62,159 nt of DNA from JBBTVI01 sp038063315 (GTDB lineage Bacteria > Patescibacteriota > Minisyncoccia > Sungbacterales > HO2-52-23). Below are positions 33,048 to 41,261 of the stretch, one piece after another; the first letter of the stretch is position 1, and each line of letters starts with the position of its first letter. The DNA is taken from the NCBI GenBank assembly GCA_038063315.1, contig JBBTVI010000008.1, positions 1 to 62,159 on the forward strand, written 5' to 3'. The translations under genes were made by a program, and so were the position numbers. Under the pieces are notes generated by a model, which saw only the letters and a list, made by a program, of their open reading frames with translations, had not been told where the DNA came from and searched no databases.

Positions 33048-34061
33048 TCAATTTAAGAATTGTGCCACTCGCCTGACATGCTCTATGAGCGTGGCGGTGT
33101 ATCCCGCTTCGTTGTCGTACCAGGAGAAAACAGTCGCGAGATTGCCGATGGTATCGGTGAGTGTCAGGTCAATGATTGCGCCATGGGGCTCGCCCACGAT
33201 ATCGGAGGAGACGATCGGGTCTTCACAGATTTTGACGATTGGCGCCCAGCGCGGCTCCGCGGCTTTTTGGCGGAAAAAATTATTGATGTCCCCGGTTGAG
33301 GCCGGACGCGCGAGCACGGCCGTCGTGATGCTGAGCGATCCGGTGAGCACGGGAACACGGAGAGCGGTCCCCGTAAATTTTCCCTCCAGTTCCGGCAGCG
33401 CTTTTGTGACGGATTCCGCAGCTCCGGTGGAGGTGGGGATGATATTGGCTGCGGCAGCCCTGCCGCGGCGCATGTCTTTTTCATCCGGCCCGTCCACTAG
33501 TTTTTGCGTCGCGGTGTAGCCGTGCACCGTTGTCATTGCGGCACGCTCAATTCCGAAACCCTCGTTGAGGAGCGCGAGCACCGGGACAACGGAGTTGGTG
33601 GTGCAGGAGGCGTTGGACGTGATGGGATGCGCGGATTGAAAGCGGTCGTCATTTGCGCCGACAAGCGCGGTTGTAACGCGTTCGCCTTTTGCGGGCGCCG
33701 TGATGACAACGCGTCGCGCTCCGGCATCAAGATGGGCCTGCGCTTTTTCGTCGCTTGCGAAAAAACCGGTTGATTCAATGACGATATCAATTCCACGGTC
33801 GCGCCACGGCAGGGCCGCGGGGTCTTTTTCGGAAAGAATTTCGACTTCTTTCCCGTCTATCACGAGGGAGCGTTCACGCGTCTCCACCTTTTTGTCGTAT
33901 CGGCCGTAGGCCGTATCGTATTTGAGGAGGTAGCAAAGATTCTCGGGGCTTGTCAGGTCGTTGACCGCGACAATATCGAAATCCGGATGACCGAACGCCG
34001 CCCGAAAAAAGGAGCGCCCGATGCGTCCGAACCCGTTGATGGCAATTTTGGGGATAGTCAT
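33048..34061 (-). CDS. gapA: Glyceraldehyde-3-phosphate dehydrogenase, type I
   Basis: The 337-aa glycolytic enzyme starts MTIPKIAINGFGRIGRSFFR, with an NAD-binding Rossmann motif. The catalytic Cys lies in ITSNASCTTNSVVPVL, the catalytic His in TTVHGYTATQKLVDGPD, and the closing motif is SWYDNEAGYTATLIEHV. The start at 34061 avoids translating the upstream AT-rich palindromic repeat. It is a single-gene unit with its own strong terminator. Together with the absence of other glycolytic genes here, it says little about the pathway beyond lower glycolysis. Confidence 0.97.
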   Translation of the reverse strand: MTIPKIAINGFGRIGRSFFRAAFGHPDFDIVAVNDLTSPENLCYLLKYDTAYGRYDKKVETRERSLVIDGKEVEILSEKDPAALPWRDRGIDIVIESTGFFASDEKAQAHLDAGARRVVITAPAKGERVTTALVGANDDRFQSAHPITSNASCTTNSVVPVLALLNEGFGIERAAMTTVHGYTATQKLVDGPDEKDMRRGRAAAANIIPTSTGAAESVTKALPELEGKFTGTALRVPVLTGSLSITTAVLARPASTGDINNFFRQKAAEPRWAPIVKICEDPIVSSDIVGEPHGAIIDLTLTDTIGNLATVFSWYDNEAGYTATLIEHVRRVAQFLN

Positions 34062-34073
34062 TCCTGAGAAATG

Positions 34074-34145
34074 AATTATGGGATATGTATTATGAATTAT
34101 GGAAAATTCCGAACCCATAATTCATAATTCAGGCTCCATACTTCA
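34074..34145. repeat. AT-rich palindromic repeat (family P), copy 1
   Basis: TATTATGAATTATGG and CCATAATTCATAATTC form an inverted pair around AAAATTCCGAA, flanked by GAAGTATGG-like ends. The same structure occurs at 48516-48586 and 51763-51833. Confidence 0.75.
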
Positions 34146-34148
34146 TGC

Positions 34149-35120
34149 CTATGCCGCCGCAGGCGGCTGTTTGTCGCGTTTCTGGAGATAGGCGTATGCG
34201 GCGAGCGCGGCTTTGACCGCGTCTCCGGCTGAGATGTTGTTTTGCTTATACGGATCGTCGGTGATGTCACCAGCAGCGAATATGCCCGGAAGCGACGTGG
34301 ACGCGTGTTTGGAATCAATCACCACCTGTCCGTATTTATCCAGTTCCACCAGGTCTTTGACGATCTCAGAGTTCGGCACCGATCCAATCTCCACGAAAAC
34401 GCCTTCTACGTCCAGCGTTTTCGTCTTGTTCGTCGCGCGGTCCAGATAGTCGAGATGCTCCACAAATGTGCTGCCGCGGATTGTCTGTGTCGCGGCATTA
34501 AAGATGATCTCAACTTTTGGATCTTGCCGGATGCGCTCCTGGGTGACGGGATCGCCCTTGAGCGCATCGCCGTATTCCATGAGGTAAATTTTGGTCGCGT
34601 ACGGGATGAGATCAAGGGTTGCCTCAAGTCCGGCGTTGCCCCCGCCGACCACCACGACGCGCTTGCCGCCGAAAAGCGGCGCATCGCATGTGGAGCAGTA
34701 GGCAACCCCTTTGCCGTTGAATTTTTCCTCCCCGGGGACATTGAGTTTTCGGCGGCGGGCGCCGATCGCAAGAATGAGCGTCTTGCCCGTATACGTGCCG
34801 CAATGGTCGGTCTGGACCTCAAAATCATATTCGCGACCGCCGTTATTTTGCGCGGCAATTTTCCGCACGGCTGCGGCGCGTTCGGGCATGCGGACTTCTA
34901 CCATATCGGGAAAAGCGCGCGCGTGCTCCTCAAATTTCTTTGCGAGATCAAACCCGGAAATGGTTTTTTCGCCGATCCAGTTCTGGATATCGGCGGATAC
35001 TATGGACTGCCCTCCGAAGGATTCGGTGATGAGGAGGGTTTTTAATTGCTTGCGGGCGGTATAGACCGCGGCCGCGCATCCTGCCGGGCCGCCGCCCAGA
35101 ATAATGACGTCGTAGAGCAT
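34149..35120 (-). CDS. trxB: Thioredoxin-disulfide reductase
   Basis: The 323-aa flavoenzyme starts MLYDVIILGGGPAGCAAAVY. It has the redox pair in AYCSTCDAPLFGGKRVVVVG, an NADP-binding GGGNAGLEATLDL and the C-terminal FAD motif GIFAAGDITDDPYKQ. It reduces thioredoxin- or glutaredoxin-like partners with NADPH. A glutaredoxin-like gene (35187-35420) lies just upstream on the same strand and may supply its partner. A CCCCCTTT hairpin repeat sits between them. Confidence 0.95.
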   Translation of the reverse strand: MLYDVIILGGGPAGCAAAVYTARKQLKTLLITESFGGQSIVSADIQNWIGEKTISGFDLAKKFEEHARAFPDMVEVRMPERAAAVRKIAAQNNGGREYDFEVQTDHCGTYTGKTLILAIGARRRKLNVPGEEKFNGKGVAYCSTCDAPLFGGKRVVVVGGGNAGLEATLDLIPYATKIYLMEYGDALKGDPVTQERIRQDPKVEIIFNAATQTIRGSTFVEHLDYLDRATNKTKTLDVEGVFVEIGSVPNSEIVKDLVELDKYGQVVIDSKHASTSLPGIFAAGDITDDPYKQNNISAGDAVKAALAAYAYLQKRDKQPPAAA

Positions 35121-35128
35121 GAAAAAAT

Positions 35129-35160
35129 CCCCCTTTAATTCCCCCTTTGATAAAGGGGGA
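35129..35160. repeat. CCCCCTTT hairpin repeat, copy 2
   Basis: The hairpin CCCCCTTT / AAAGGGGG (35141-35159) is preceded by an extra CCCCCTTTAATT. It belongs to the family seen at 3653-3671. Confidence 0.7.
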
Positions 35161-35186
35161 AATCACCTCTCTTTATGGGCGAGATG

Positions 35187-35420
35187 TCAGAGATTCAATA
35201 ATTCCTTGATCCGCGGCTGGTCGAATCCGATGGTGAGTTTGCCGTCTATGTCTATTACGGGAACGCCCATCTGGCCGGATTTGGCGATCATGGCGTCACG
35301 CGCGGCAGAGTCGGCCACAACATCCTTTTCGGTATAGGGGACGTTATTTTTATCAAAAAAGTCCTTCGCCATCTTGCAGTAAACGCAGGTCGGAGTTGTG
35401 TAGATGGTAACGTTGGCCAT
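35187..35420 (-). CDS. Glutaredoxin-like (NrdH-type) redox protein
   Basis: The 77-aa thioredoxin-fold protein starts MANVTIYTTPTCVYCKMAKD with a CVYC active site. GQMGVPVIDIDGKLTIGFDQ provides the cis-Pro (GVPV) and the Gly-Phe-Asp end of NrdH and small glutaredoxins. It is probably reduced by TrxB, encoded next downstream, and may donate electrons to ribonucleotide reductase or act as a general disulfide reductant. Confidence 0.9.
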   Translation of the reverse strand: MANVTIYTTPTCVYCKMAKDFFDKNNVPYTEKDVVADSAARDAMIAKSGQMGVPVIDIDGKLTIGFDQPRIKELLNL

Positions 35421-35449
35421 GAAGATAGAGTAAAGAAACTATTCCCGGT

Positions 35450-35544
35450 GTCATTGCGAGCGCCCCGAGTCTGTCGAGGGCGCGTGCGGCAATCCAGGGT
35501 TTCTGCGTATGGATTGCTTCGTCGCTGCTGCTCCTCGCAATGAC
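35450..35544. repeat. REP-like dispersed repeat, copy 7
   Basis: GTCATTGCGAGCGCCCCGAG through GCGTGCGGCAATCC, then TTCGTCGCTGCTGCTCCTCGCAATGAC. Confidence 0.88.
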
Positions 35545-35583
35545 GACTACGACGTGTTACGCTACCTTTAAGATATTCGTATT

Positions 35584-36339
35584 TTACTTCAATGCCGCGT
35601 CAATCGCTTGCTGGAAGACGCTGAAGGGCTGGGCGCCCGATATTTCCGTTTTGTTGACGTAGGAGGCCGGAGTGCCGCGGACGCCAAGGCGGATTCCTTC
35701 CTGATAGTCGTTTTCCACGGAATCGGCGATGGCTTTGTCGCCGAGGCAGCGCGTAAATTGCGCGTCGTTGAGTCCGATTTCGCGCGCAAGCGCCGTAAAA
35801 TCGAGCGTTACCAGTTCGGCCTGGCGGCTGAAAAGAAGATCATGGTATTTCCAAAATTGTCCCTGCGCATGCGCGCATTGGGCGGCGATGGCCGCGGGCC
35901 GCGCGCGTTTATGGATTTCGTCCAAAGGAAAATCGCGATAAATCAATTTCGCCTTTCCCGTCTTGATATATTGATCTATGATTTGGCGCTCGGCAGTGTC
36001 GAAAAATCTCTTGCAAAACGGGCATTGAAAATCGCTGAACTCGACAATGGTTACGGGCGCATTAGGATTGCCCAGGACCGGATCTTTCGGATCAGTGAGG
36101 AGTTCGTCCGTGATAACCGCGGCACCCGCCGCAGCCGCGCCTGACGGGGCTGGTGCCTGGGCCGACGGGGCCGGACCTTTGCCGTAATTGGAGTAGATAA
36201 TGGCTCCGGCAACTAACACCCCCGCGAGTAGAATGGAGCCGGGAATGGTCTTATTGGAAGACGTCCCGCTATCGCGCGGTTCGGGGCGCGGCCATGTTGT
36301 ATTGTGCTCTGTGGATTGTGTTGGTGTTGTATCGTCCAT
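35584..36339 (-). CDS. Membrane-anchored DsbA-like disulfide oxidoreductase
   Basis: The 251-aa protein has a cytoplasmic Thr/Pro-rich N-terminus, one membrane helix (about residues 33-49, GSILLAGVLVAGAIIYSNYG) and an extracellular DsbA/BdbD-type domain. Its features are APVTIVEFSDFQCPFCKRFF with the CPFC site, a helical insert, and GIRLGVRGTPASYVNKTEIS with the cis-Pro. It probably forms or isomerises disulfides in exported proteins, including the several Cys-rich proteins of this genome. It follows an FAD oxidoreductase gene by 11 bp. Confidence 0.9.
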   Translation of the reverse strand: MDDTTPTQSTEHNTTWPRPEPRDSGTSSNKTIPGSILLAGVLVAGAIIYSNYGKGPAPSAQAPAPSGAAAAGAAVITDELLTDPKDPVLGNPNAPVTIVEFSDFQCPFCKRFFDTAERQIIDQYIKTGKAKLIYRDFPLDEIHKRARPAAIAAQCAHAQGQFWKYHDLLFSRQAELVTLDFTALAREIGLNDAQFTRCLGDKAIADSVENDYQEGIRLGVRGTPASYVNKTEISGAQPFSVFQQAIDAALK

Positions 36340-36350
36340 AATATGGAATT

Positions 36351-37583
36351 TTACGGCGCAATGGAGCTGATGTCAAATGCGTCGTCCCGAAGGGCGGAAG
36401 CGGCATCCCCGAGATGCGTTTGGCGCTCGATCAGGCGCGTCAAGGGAATTTTATCACGGAAGGCGTTGATCAGGAAAGCCCCGGCCAAAATATCGTCCTT
36501 GAGGAAAAAACGTTCGTATAAAAATTTATCCGGCGAGCGACGCGTCATGGTCGTCGTTCCTTCGGGGTTGCAGTCGCCGACCATTGTGATGTTCCATCCG
36601 AAGTTGGTAATGGTATAGGAGGGTATCGCGCGGAATTCTTGCTTATTCTTTTTATGTAGCATGTTGTGCCCCGCGATTTTTCCCTGCAGGACCGCGTTGG
36701 TCCAGTTCCCCACTCTGCGGCTCACGCGGGTAACGGGGTCCAAAAAATAGGCGATATCGCCAGCGGCAAAGACGTTTGGATGGTTGGTTTCTAAAAACGC
36801 GTCGGCGTTGACGCCGCCTGCAAAGTGTTCAATGTCGGATCCGGCAAGGAAAGCGACGTTCGGCTGAATGCCGATGCCGACGGCGACAGTGTTGGTTTTG
36901 AGCATGTCGCCCCGGCGCGTGGTGATGTCCGCGTCATCGTCCTGGACGATCATTTCTGCGATGCCGTCATTGAAATGAAGCGTGATGCCGCGGCGTTGGA
37001 GATGGTCGGCTATCATTGCGCCGCCTTCGTCGTCCAGGGCGGCGTCGAAATATCGCGACGCCTGAGAAAGAAGCGCGGGGGTAAGGCCGTTCTCGGCGAA
37101 AATTTCGAGAAATTCGAGCGCGATAAACGACGAGCCCACGACAACTGGCGTTCTCGCGCGGGGCATATTTTTGCGGATCCGGTCCGCGTCGTCAATGGTC
37201 TGGAGCCGGTAGATGACGGATTGGTCCTCCGCGTTGCCCCAGGGCATGACCCGGCCGCCGGATGCAATGAGGAGGGATGTCCAGTATGCTTTTTGGCCGC
37301 TTGCGAGCACGGTAACGCCGCGTATTGTATCAAGGGAGACGGCTTCTTCATTCATCAGAAGATCAATTCTTTTTTTGATGAAGTCGTCGGCAGAGCGCAA
37401 AAAAACCGCCTCGCGGTTCACGCGTCCCTTAAGATAGGAGGGCAGGAGGACGCGCGAATAGAGTGGATGCGGTTCAACCGAGACAATGCCGATTGTGGCG
37501 CGTTCGTCCCCGGCCCGTATGGTCTCGGCCGCGGTCACGCCCGCGACTCCACCGCCGATAATAAGATAGTCGTAGCGTTTCAT
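36351..37583 (-). CDS. FAD/NAD(P)-dependent oxidoreductase (Pyr_redox_2 family)
   Basis: The 410-aa flavoprotein starts MKRYDYLIIGGGVAGVTAAE. It has PLYSRVLLPSYLKGRV, LLIASGGRVMPWGNAED, a second Rossmann motif TPVVVGSSFIALEFLEIF and ANHPNVFAAGDIAYF-like GDIAYF (residues about 270-285). The layout is that of nitrite-reductase large-subunit, NADH:rubredoxin and AIF-like reductases. The expected GxGxxG in the NAD site is degenerate (GSSFIALE). The electron acceptor is unknown. It lies between rseP and the DsbA-like gene with short gaps, so it is part of a long operon. Confidence 0.85.
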   Translation of the reverse strand: MKRYDYLIIGGGVAGVTAAETIRAGDERATIGIVSVEPHPLYSRVLLPSYLKGRVNREAVFLRSADDFIKKRIDLLMNEEAVSLDTIRGVTVLASGQKAYWTSLLIASGGRVMPWGNAEDQSVIYRLQTIDDADRIRKNMPRARTPVVVGSSFIALEFLEIFAENGLTPALLSQASRYFDAALDDEGGAMIADHLQRRGITLHFNDGIAEMIVQDDDADITTRRGDMLKTNTVAVGIGIQPNVAFLAGSDIEHFAGGVNADAFLETNHPNVFAAGDIAYFLDPVTRVSRRVGNWTNAVLQGKIAGHNMLHKKNKQEFRAIPSYTITNFGWNITMVGDCNPEGTTTMTRRSPDKFLYERFFLKDDILAGAFLINAFRDKIPLTRLIERQTHLGDAASALRDDAFDISSIAP

Positions 37584-37593
37584 CTCCGCCGTC

Positions 37594-38697
37594 TTACGGC
37601 AAAAACATTTTTATTCCATCCCAAATGCGCGGGCCGTTTTTGAGGATGTCGTGGTATGTGGCAAAGAGCATGATGCTTGCGAGAAACGCGATGCCTCCGG
37701 CAAGGATCCGGCGCTCGGTGCTTTCGGAAAGGCGCGCGCCGCGGATTTTTTCGATTGCAAGAAAAAGCACCCATCCGCCGTCGAGAACCGGAATCGGAAG
37801 GAGATTGATGATGGCGAGGTTGACCGAGATAATTCCGGCAAACTGGAGGAAGTATGAGGCGCCGATCAGGAAAAGATCATAGCCGAAAAAAAATATTCCC
37901 ACGGGGCCGGAGAGTTCCGCAGGCGCGCGGCCCTCGGTAAAGATCGTCGCAATGAGCGAACCGAAACCCTGGAATGTGGCGATGGTCGTGCGATACAGGG
38001 TTTTTGCTCCCTCGATGGGCGCAAGATAGAGGGGCACGCGTTCAATGGTGAGGCGCGCGAGAGAAACGCCGAGCGGCCCTTCGCCTTCCGGCGGGGTTGC
38101 GCGCGGCGTGATAGCGATATTTGTTGTTGTTTCCCCTCGCGCAATGACGATGGTGATTTCTTCACCGCGGTAAGCATCCATGAATTCAATGACGTCTTCT
38201 TCGGTGTCCACGGCGATTGTCATATCGTCCGCGCGGAGCTCGCGGATGCGGTCGCCAAATCGGAGTCCGGCCTGCTCAGCCGGACTGTCGGGCGAGACCG
38301 CAATGATGGAGACGGGAACGGCGCTGTCGGTTTCGCCCGCAAGAGTCGGTATGCCGATGGCGGCCGATGCCGAAAAGAGAAGCCAGCCCGCGATGATGTT
38401 CATGGAGACGCCAGCCACAAGGATGACAAAACGCTTTCGCGCCGGTTGCGCGCTGAAACTCTGGGGATCATCGCTGACTCTTTTTTCCTCGCCGTACATG
38501 CGTACGAACCCCCCGAAGGGAAGAAGCCGGAGGGAATATTGGACGCCGTTACGAATGCGCGCGGTGAGAACTTTACCGAACCCGATGCTGAATTCCTCCA
38601 CGCGTACACCCATGAGGCGCGCGGCAAAAAAATGCCCGGCTTCGTGGACGAGAATGAGGAGGGCGATGAGGACAACGATGAGGAAAAATATGAGCAT
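37594..38697 (-). CDS. rseP: RseP-type site-2 intramembrane metalloprotease
   Basis: The 367-aa protein starts MLIFFLIVVLIALLILVHEA. The zinc motif is HEAGHFFAARL in the first helix, and GKVLTARIRNGVQYSLRLLP and GFVRMYGEE follow. A PDZ domain (AVSPDSPAEQAGLRFGDRI) and the third zinc ligand in INLLPIPVLDGGWVLFLAIE are present. It cleaves membrane-embedded substrates such as anti-sigma factors or signal peptides. It follows tlyA with one base between stop and start. Confidence 0.95.
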   Translation of the reverse strand: MLIFFLIVVLIALLILVHEAGHFFAARLMGVRVEEFSIGFGKVLTARIRNGVQYSLRLLPFGGFVRMYGEEKRVSDDPQSFSAQPARKRFVILVAGVSMNIIAGWLLFSASAAIGIPTLAGETDSAVPVSIIAVSPDSPAEQAGLRFGDRIRELRADDMTIAVDTEEDVIEFMDAYRGEEITIVIARGETTTNIAITPRATPPEGEGPLGVSLARLTIERVPLYLAPIEGAKTLYRTTIATFQGFGSLIATIFTEGRAPAELSGPVGIFFFGYDLFLIGASYFLQFAGIISVNLAIINLLPIPVLDGGWVLFLAIEKIRGARLSESTERRILAGGIAFLASIMLFATYHDILKNGPRIWDGIKMFLP

Positions 38698-38698
38698 A

Positions 38699-39454
38699 TT
38701 ATTGAGCCATTTTTTCTAAATTTTCCTTGAGGGTAAGGTAAAAAAGATATTCAATGTTCCCTTTGGAGCCGCGGATGGGAGATGGGGTTTGGCGGAGGAT
38801 TGTCCAATGATTCTCGCGGAGCCAGCCGGTGAATTGACGGAGCAGTTCGTCGCGGATGTCGTCGTTGCGAATGATGCCGCCCCTCAGATGCGCAGGATCG
38901 CGCGTCTCGTATTGCGGTTTGAAAAGCGCAAGGACGATTGTTTTTAAGGTGAAGAATTGCGCGCGCGCCAAATGCGCGAGGATGTGGCGGAGGGAGACGA
39001 GCGAGACGTCAATTGCGATAACGTCAATGGCGTCCTGCAGCGAGATGACGTCCCTGATGTCTGTTTTTTCCATGACGATCACTCTCGGGTCGCGTCGGAT
39101 TATGTCCGCGAGTTTTCCTCTTGTCGTGTCTACGGCATATACTTTTTTTGCGCCGCGTTGAAGCAGTACTTGTGTAAAACCGCCGGTGGCCGCGCCGACG
39201 TCCAGGCATATTTTGCCGTCGGGTGAGACGTGGAAACTATTCAGCGCATACGCGAGTTTTTCCGCTCCCCTGCCGACATTCGGGGGCAATCCGCGGACAT
39301 CAACGTGCGCGCCGTCCGGAATCATCTGACTGCCTGAGACGGCTTTTTGGCCGTTTGCGAGCACGCGGCCGGATGTGATAAGGACGAATGCGTTTTCCCT
39401 GTTTTTTGCCTGTCCTCTTGTGATGAGGATGTCGTCTAAACGCTGTTTGGGCAT
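38699..39454 (-). CDS. tlyA: TlyA-family rRNA 2'-O-methyltransferase
   Basis: The 251-aa protein joins an N-terminal S4 RNA-binding domain (MPKQRLDDILITRGQAKNRE, with SGRVLANGQKAVSGSQMI) to a FtsJ-like methyltransferase. The SAM motif is ICLDVGAATGGFTQVLLQRG, and VYAVDTTRGKLADIIRRD and VIAIDVSLVSLRHIL follow. TlyA enzymes methylate cytidines in 16S and 23S rRNA. It is tightly packed with rseP downstream and frr upstream. Confidence 0.93.
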   Translation of the reverse strand: MPKQRLDDILITRGQAKNRENAFVLITSGRVLANGQKAVSGSQMIPDGAHVDVRGLPPNVGRGAEKLAYALNSFHVSPDGKICLDVGAATGGFTQVLLQRGAKKVYAVDTTRGKLADIIRRDPRVIVMEKTDIRDVISLQDAIDVIAIDVSLVSLRHILAHLARAQFFTLKTIVLALFKPQYETRDPAHLRGGIIRNDDIRDELLRQFTGWLRENHWTILRQTPSPIRGSKGNIEYLFYLTLKENLEKMAQ

Positions 39455-39465
39455 CCTTCTTTATC

Positions 39466-40008
39466 TTATACGGTCATTATTTCTTTTTCTTTGTTTTCCC
39501 GCAGCGCGTCAATTTCTTTGTTTACGGTATCAACGGATTTTTGGACACTCTCGCGCGCGCGGAATTTTTCATCCTCCGACATGTCGCCCGCTTTTTCGCG
39601 GCGGTCAATATTTTTCATCTCGTCTTCGCGGACGCGCCGGACCAGTATGCGCGCCTCTTCGGTCGCGGCACCGAGGAGTCGGACAAGTTCTTTGCGCCGT
39701 TCTTCGGTCAGCGACGGAATCGTAATGCGGATTTGCGTCCGTTCGGTGACGGGGTTGATGCCGAGGGGCGAGGTCTGAATCGCTTTTTCGATATTCTGTA
39801 CGACCCCTTTATCCCATGGTTGGATGAGGAGCTGGCGGGGCTCCGGGTTGGAAATGGCCGCAACGGCCTTCAGGGGTGTCGGCGTTCCGTAATAGTCAAT
39901 GACAATATCCTCAACAAGCGCGGGCGTTGCGCGCCCGGTGCGGAACTGTTGGATGCGGATTTTGAATTTATCCACGGCGTCTTTTAGTTGGTCGTCTATG
40001 CTTGCCAT
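39466..40008 (-). CDS. frr: Ribosome-recycling factor
   Basis: The 180-aa protein starts MASIDDQLKDAVDKFKIRIQ. It has the RRF hinge and helix motifs RTGRATPALVEDIVIDYYGT, QLLIQPWDKGVVQNIEKAIQ, ITIPSLTEERRKELVRLLG and RREKAGDMSEDEKFRARESV. Start 40008 was chosen by alignment with the family. RRF splits post-termination ribosomes with EF-G. It is located between the BNR-propeller and tlyA genes, 12 bp from the latter. Confidence 0.97.
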   Translation of the reverse strand: MASIDDQLKDAVDKFKIRIQQFRTGRATPALVEDIVIDYYGTPTPLKAVAAISNPEPRQLLIQPWDKGVVQNIEKAIQTSPLGINPVTERTQIRITIPSLTEERRKELVRLLGAATEEARILVRRVREDEMKNIDRREKAGDMSEDEKFRARESVQKSVDTVNKEIDALRENKEKEIMTV

Positions 40009-40049
40009 TGCTTTGAGTATAGCGGGTTGGCCCGCTTGGTGCAATGGCA

Positions 40050-41261
40050 TTACTCCCCGACCAGGGCAAAAAAGATGTCCGGCTGGAGCGGATGGACGAA
40101 GATGCGGCGGAGACCCGGGATGCCGGGGATTTGCTTATGCGCCCAGGTTTTGCCGCCGTCTTTTGTTTCGTGGAGCTGGCCGTTGGCAACGGCGAAGAGC
40201 GAACTGGAGTCGCGGGGGCTGACGGCAATGTCGCGGACATCAGGAGACGTGCCCGGCGGAATCAGAGTATCAATGGTTTTCCAGGTTTTTCCAGCATCCG
40301 CCGAATGGGAAATCCCGTTTGCGGATGTCGTATAGAGGGAGGTGAAGTCATCGGGATCGGCGATGATCCGCTGGCCCGTTGCTGGCGTGATGGATGCTCC
40401 GCCAAAGAGAGAATATTGGACGCGCGGCCGTCCCATTGCGGATTTTGCGAAGGTGGTGGTCACATCTTTCCATTTTTCTTCCGGTTTATCCGGCTGGTCG
40501 TTGGGCTCAAATATTTTTCCCTCCGCGGTCGTGATATACATTTGGTCGAAGTCATCCGGCGCCATAAAAAAATTGGTGATAGCGCCGCCAAACCATTTCT
40601 CAGTCGCCCATGTGCTGCCGCCGTCCGCGGTTTCAATGAGGCCGCCTTGTCCGGTGCCGATTCGGACATGATCGGAATCGTGCGGATCAACGGCGAGCGC
40701 CGGGATGCCGACCTCCGGGGCCGGAGTGAAGAAGACCTCGCGGAATGTTTGTCCCGCGTCAATGCTTTTCAGAACGCGGCCGCGATGATTCTGGAAGACC
40801 GCGAGATACACGATGCCCGGGCGCGACGGGCTGATCGCGATCCGATACACCGTGCTTGTGGCGCGGAGGCCATTTGGATCGTCGAGGGTATGCCGCCATT
40901 GGCTGCCCGCGTCGGCACTTTTCCAAAGTCCGGCGTCCTTTGTGCCGATGAACACGATACTCGGATCGGATGGGTGGAAAATGACATCAATAATCTGCGT
41001 AGCTCTGAGGAGCGCGAGGTCAGATGGCGTCGGAGACGGCGCCGGGGAACTCTTTTTGGCGGTTGGTTGAGCGGCGCGCGCATACGACCATGTTTGACCC
41101 TGATCGCGGGATCGGATGAGCAACGGTATGCGGTTATCCTCTGCTTTTTGCGTCTCCGGGTTTCGGTCATTCCCAAAGCCGCCGATGCCAAGCGCCATCG
41201 GAATGACGAAAAGAAGTATGATTCCAAGTATGAGAATACCGAGAAAGATTTTGGCTTTCAT
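40050..41261 (-). CDS. Membrane-anchored BNR/sortilin-like beta-propeller protein
   Basis: The 403-aa protein has an N-terminal signal anchor (MKAKIFLGILILGIILLFVI) and about six to seven repeats with Asp-box character (KSADAGSQWRHT, KSIDAGQTFREVF, ETADGGSTWATE, HSADAGKTWKTI, ETKDGGKTWAHK). This is the VPS10/BNR or Ycf48-like propeller. In Ycf48 such propellers assist assembly of membrane complexes. Here the role is unknown, but the propeller should be extracytoplasmic. Its 5' end overlaps the end of holB by 95 bp in another frame. Confidence 0.85.
   Translation of the reverse strand: MKAKIFLGILILGIILLFVIPMALGIGGFGNDRNPETQKAEDNRIPLLIRSRDQGQTWSYARAAQPTAKKSSPAPSPTPSDLALLRATQIIDVIFHPSDPSIVFIGTKDAGLWKSADAGSQWRHTLDDPNGLRATSTVYRIAISPSRPGIVYLAVFQNHRGRVLKSIDAGQTFREVFFTPAPEVGIPALAVDPHDSDHVRIGTGQGGLIETADGGSTWATEKWFGGAITNFFMAPDDFDQMYITTAEGKIFEPNDQPDKPEEKWKDVTTTFAKSAMGRPRVQYSLFGGASITPATGQRIIADPDDFTSLYTTSANGISHSADAGKTWKTIDTLIPPGTSPDVRDIAVSPRDSSSLFAVANGQLHETKDGGKTWAHKQIPGIPGLRRIFVHPLQPDIFFALVGE

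Noticed and set aside
36825..37643. 272-codon + strand frame opposite the FAD oxidoreductase
   Set aside because: Antisense shadow. The - strand frame has two dinucleotide-binding motifs.
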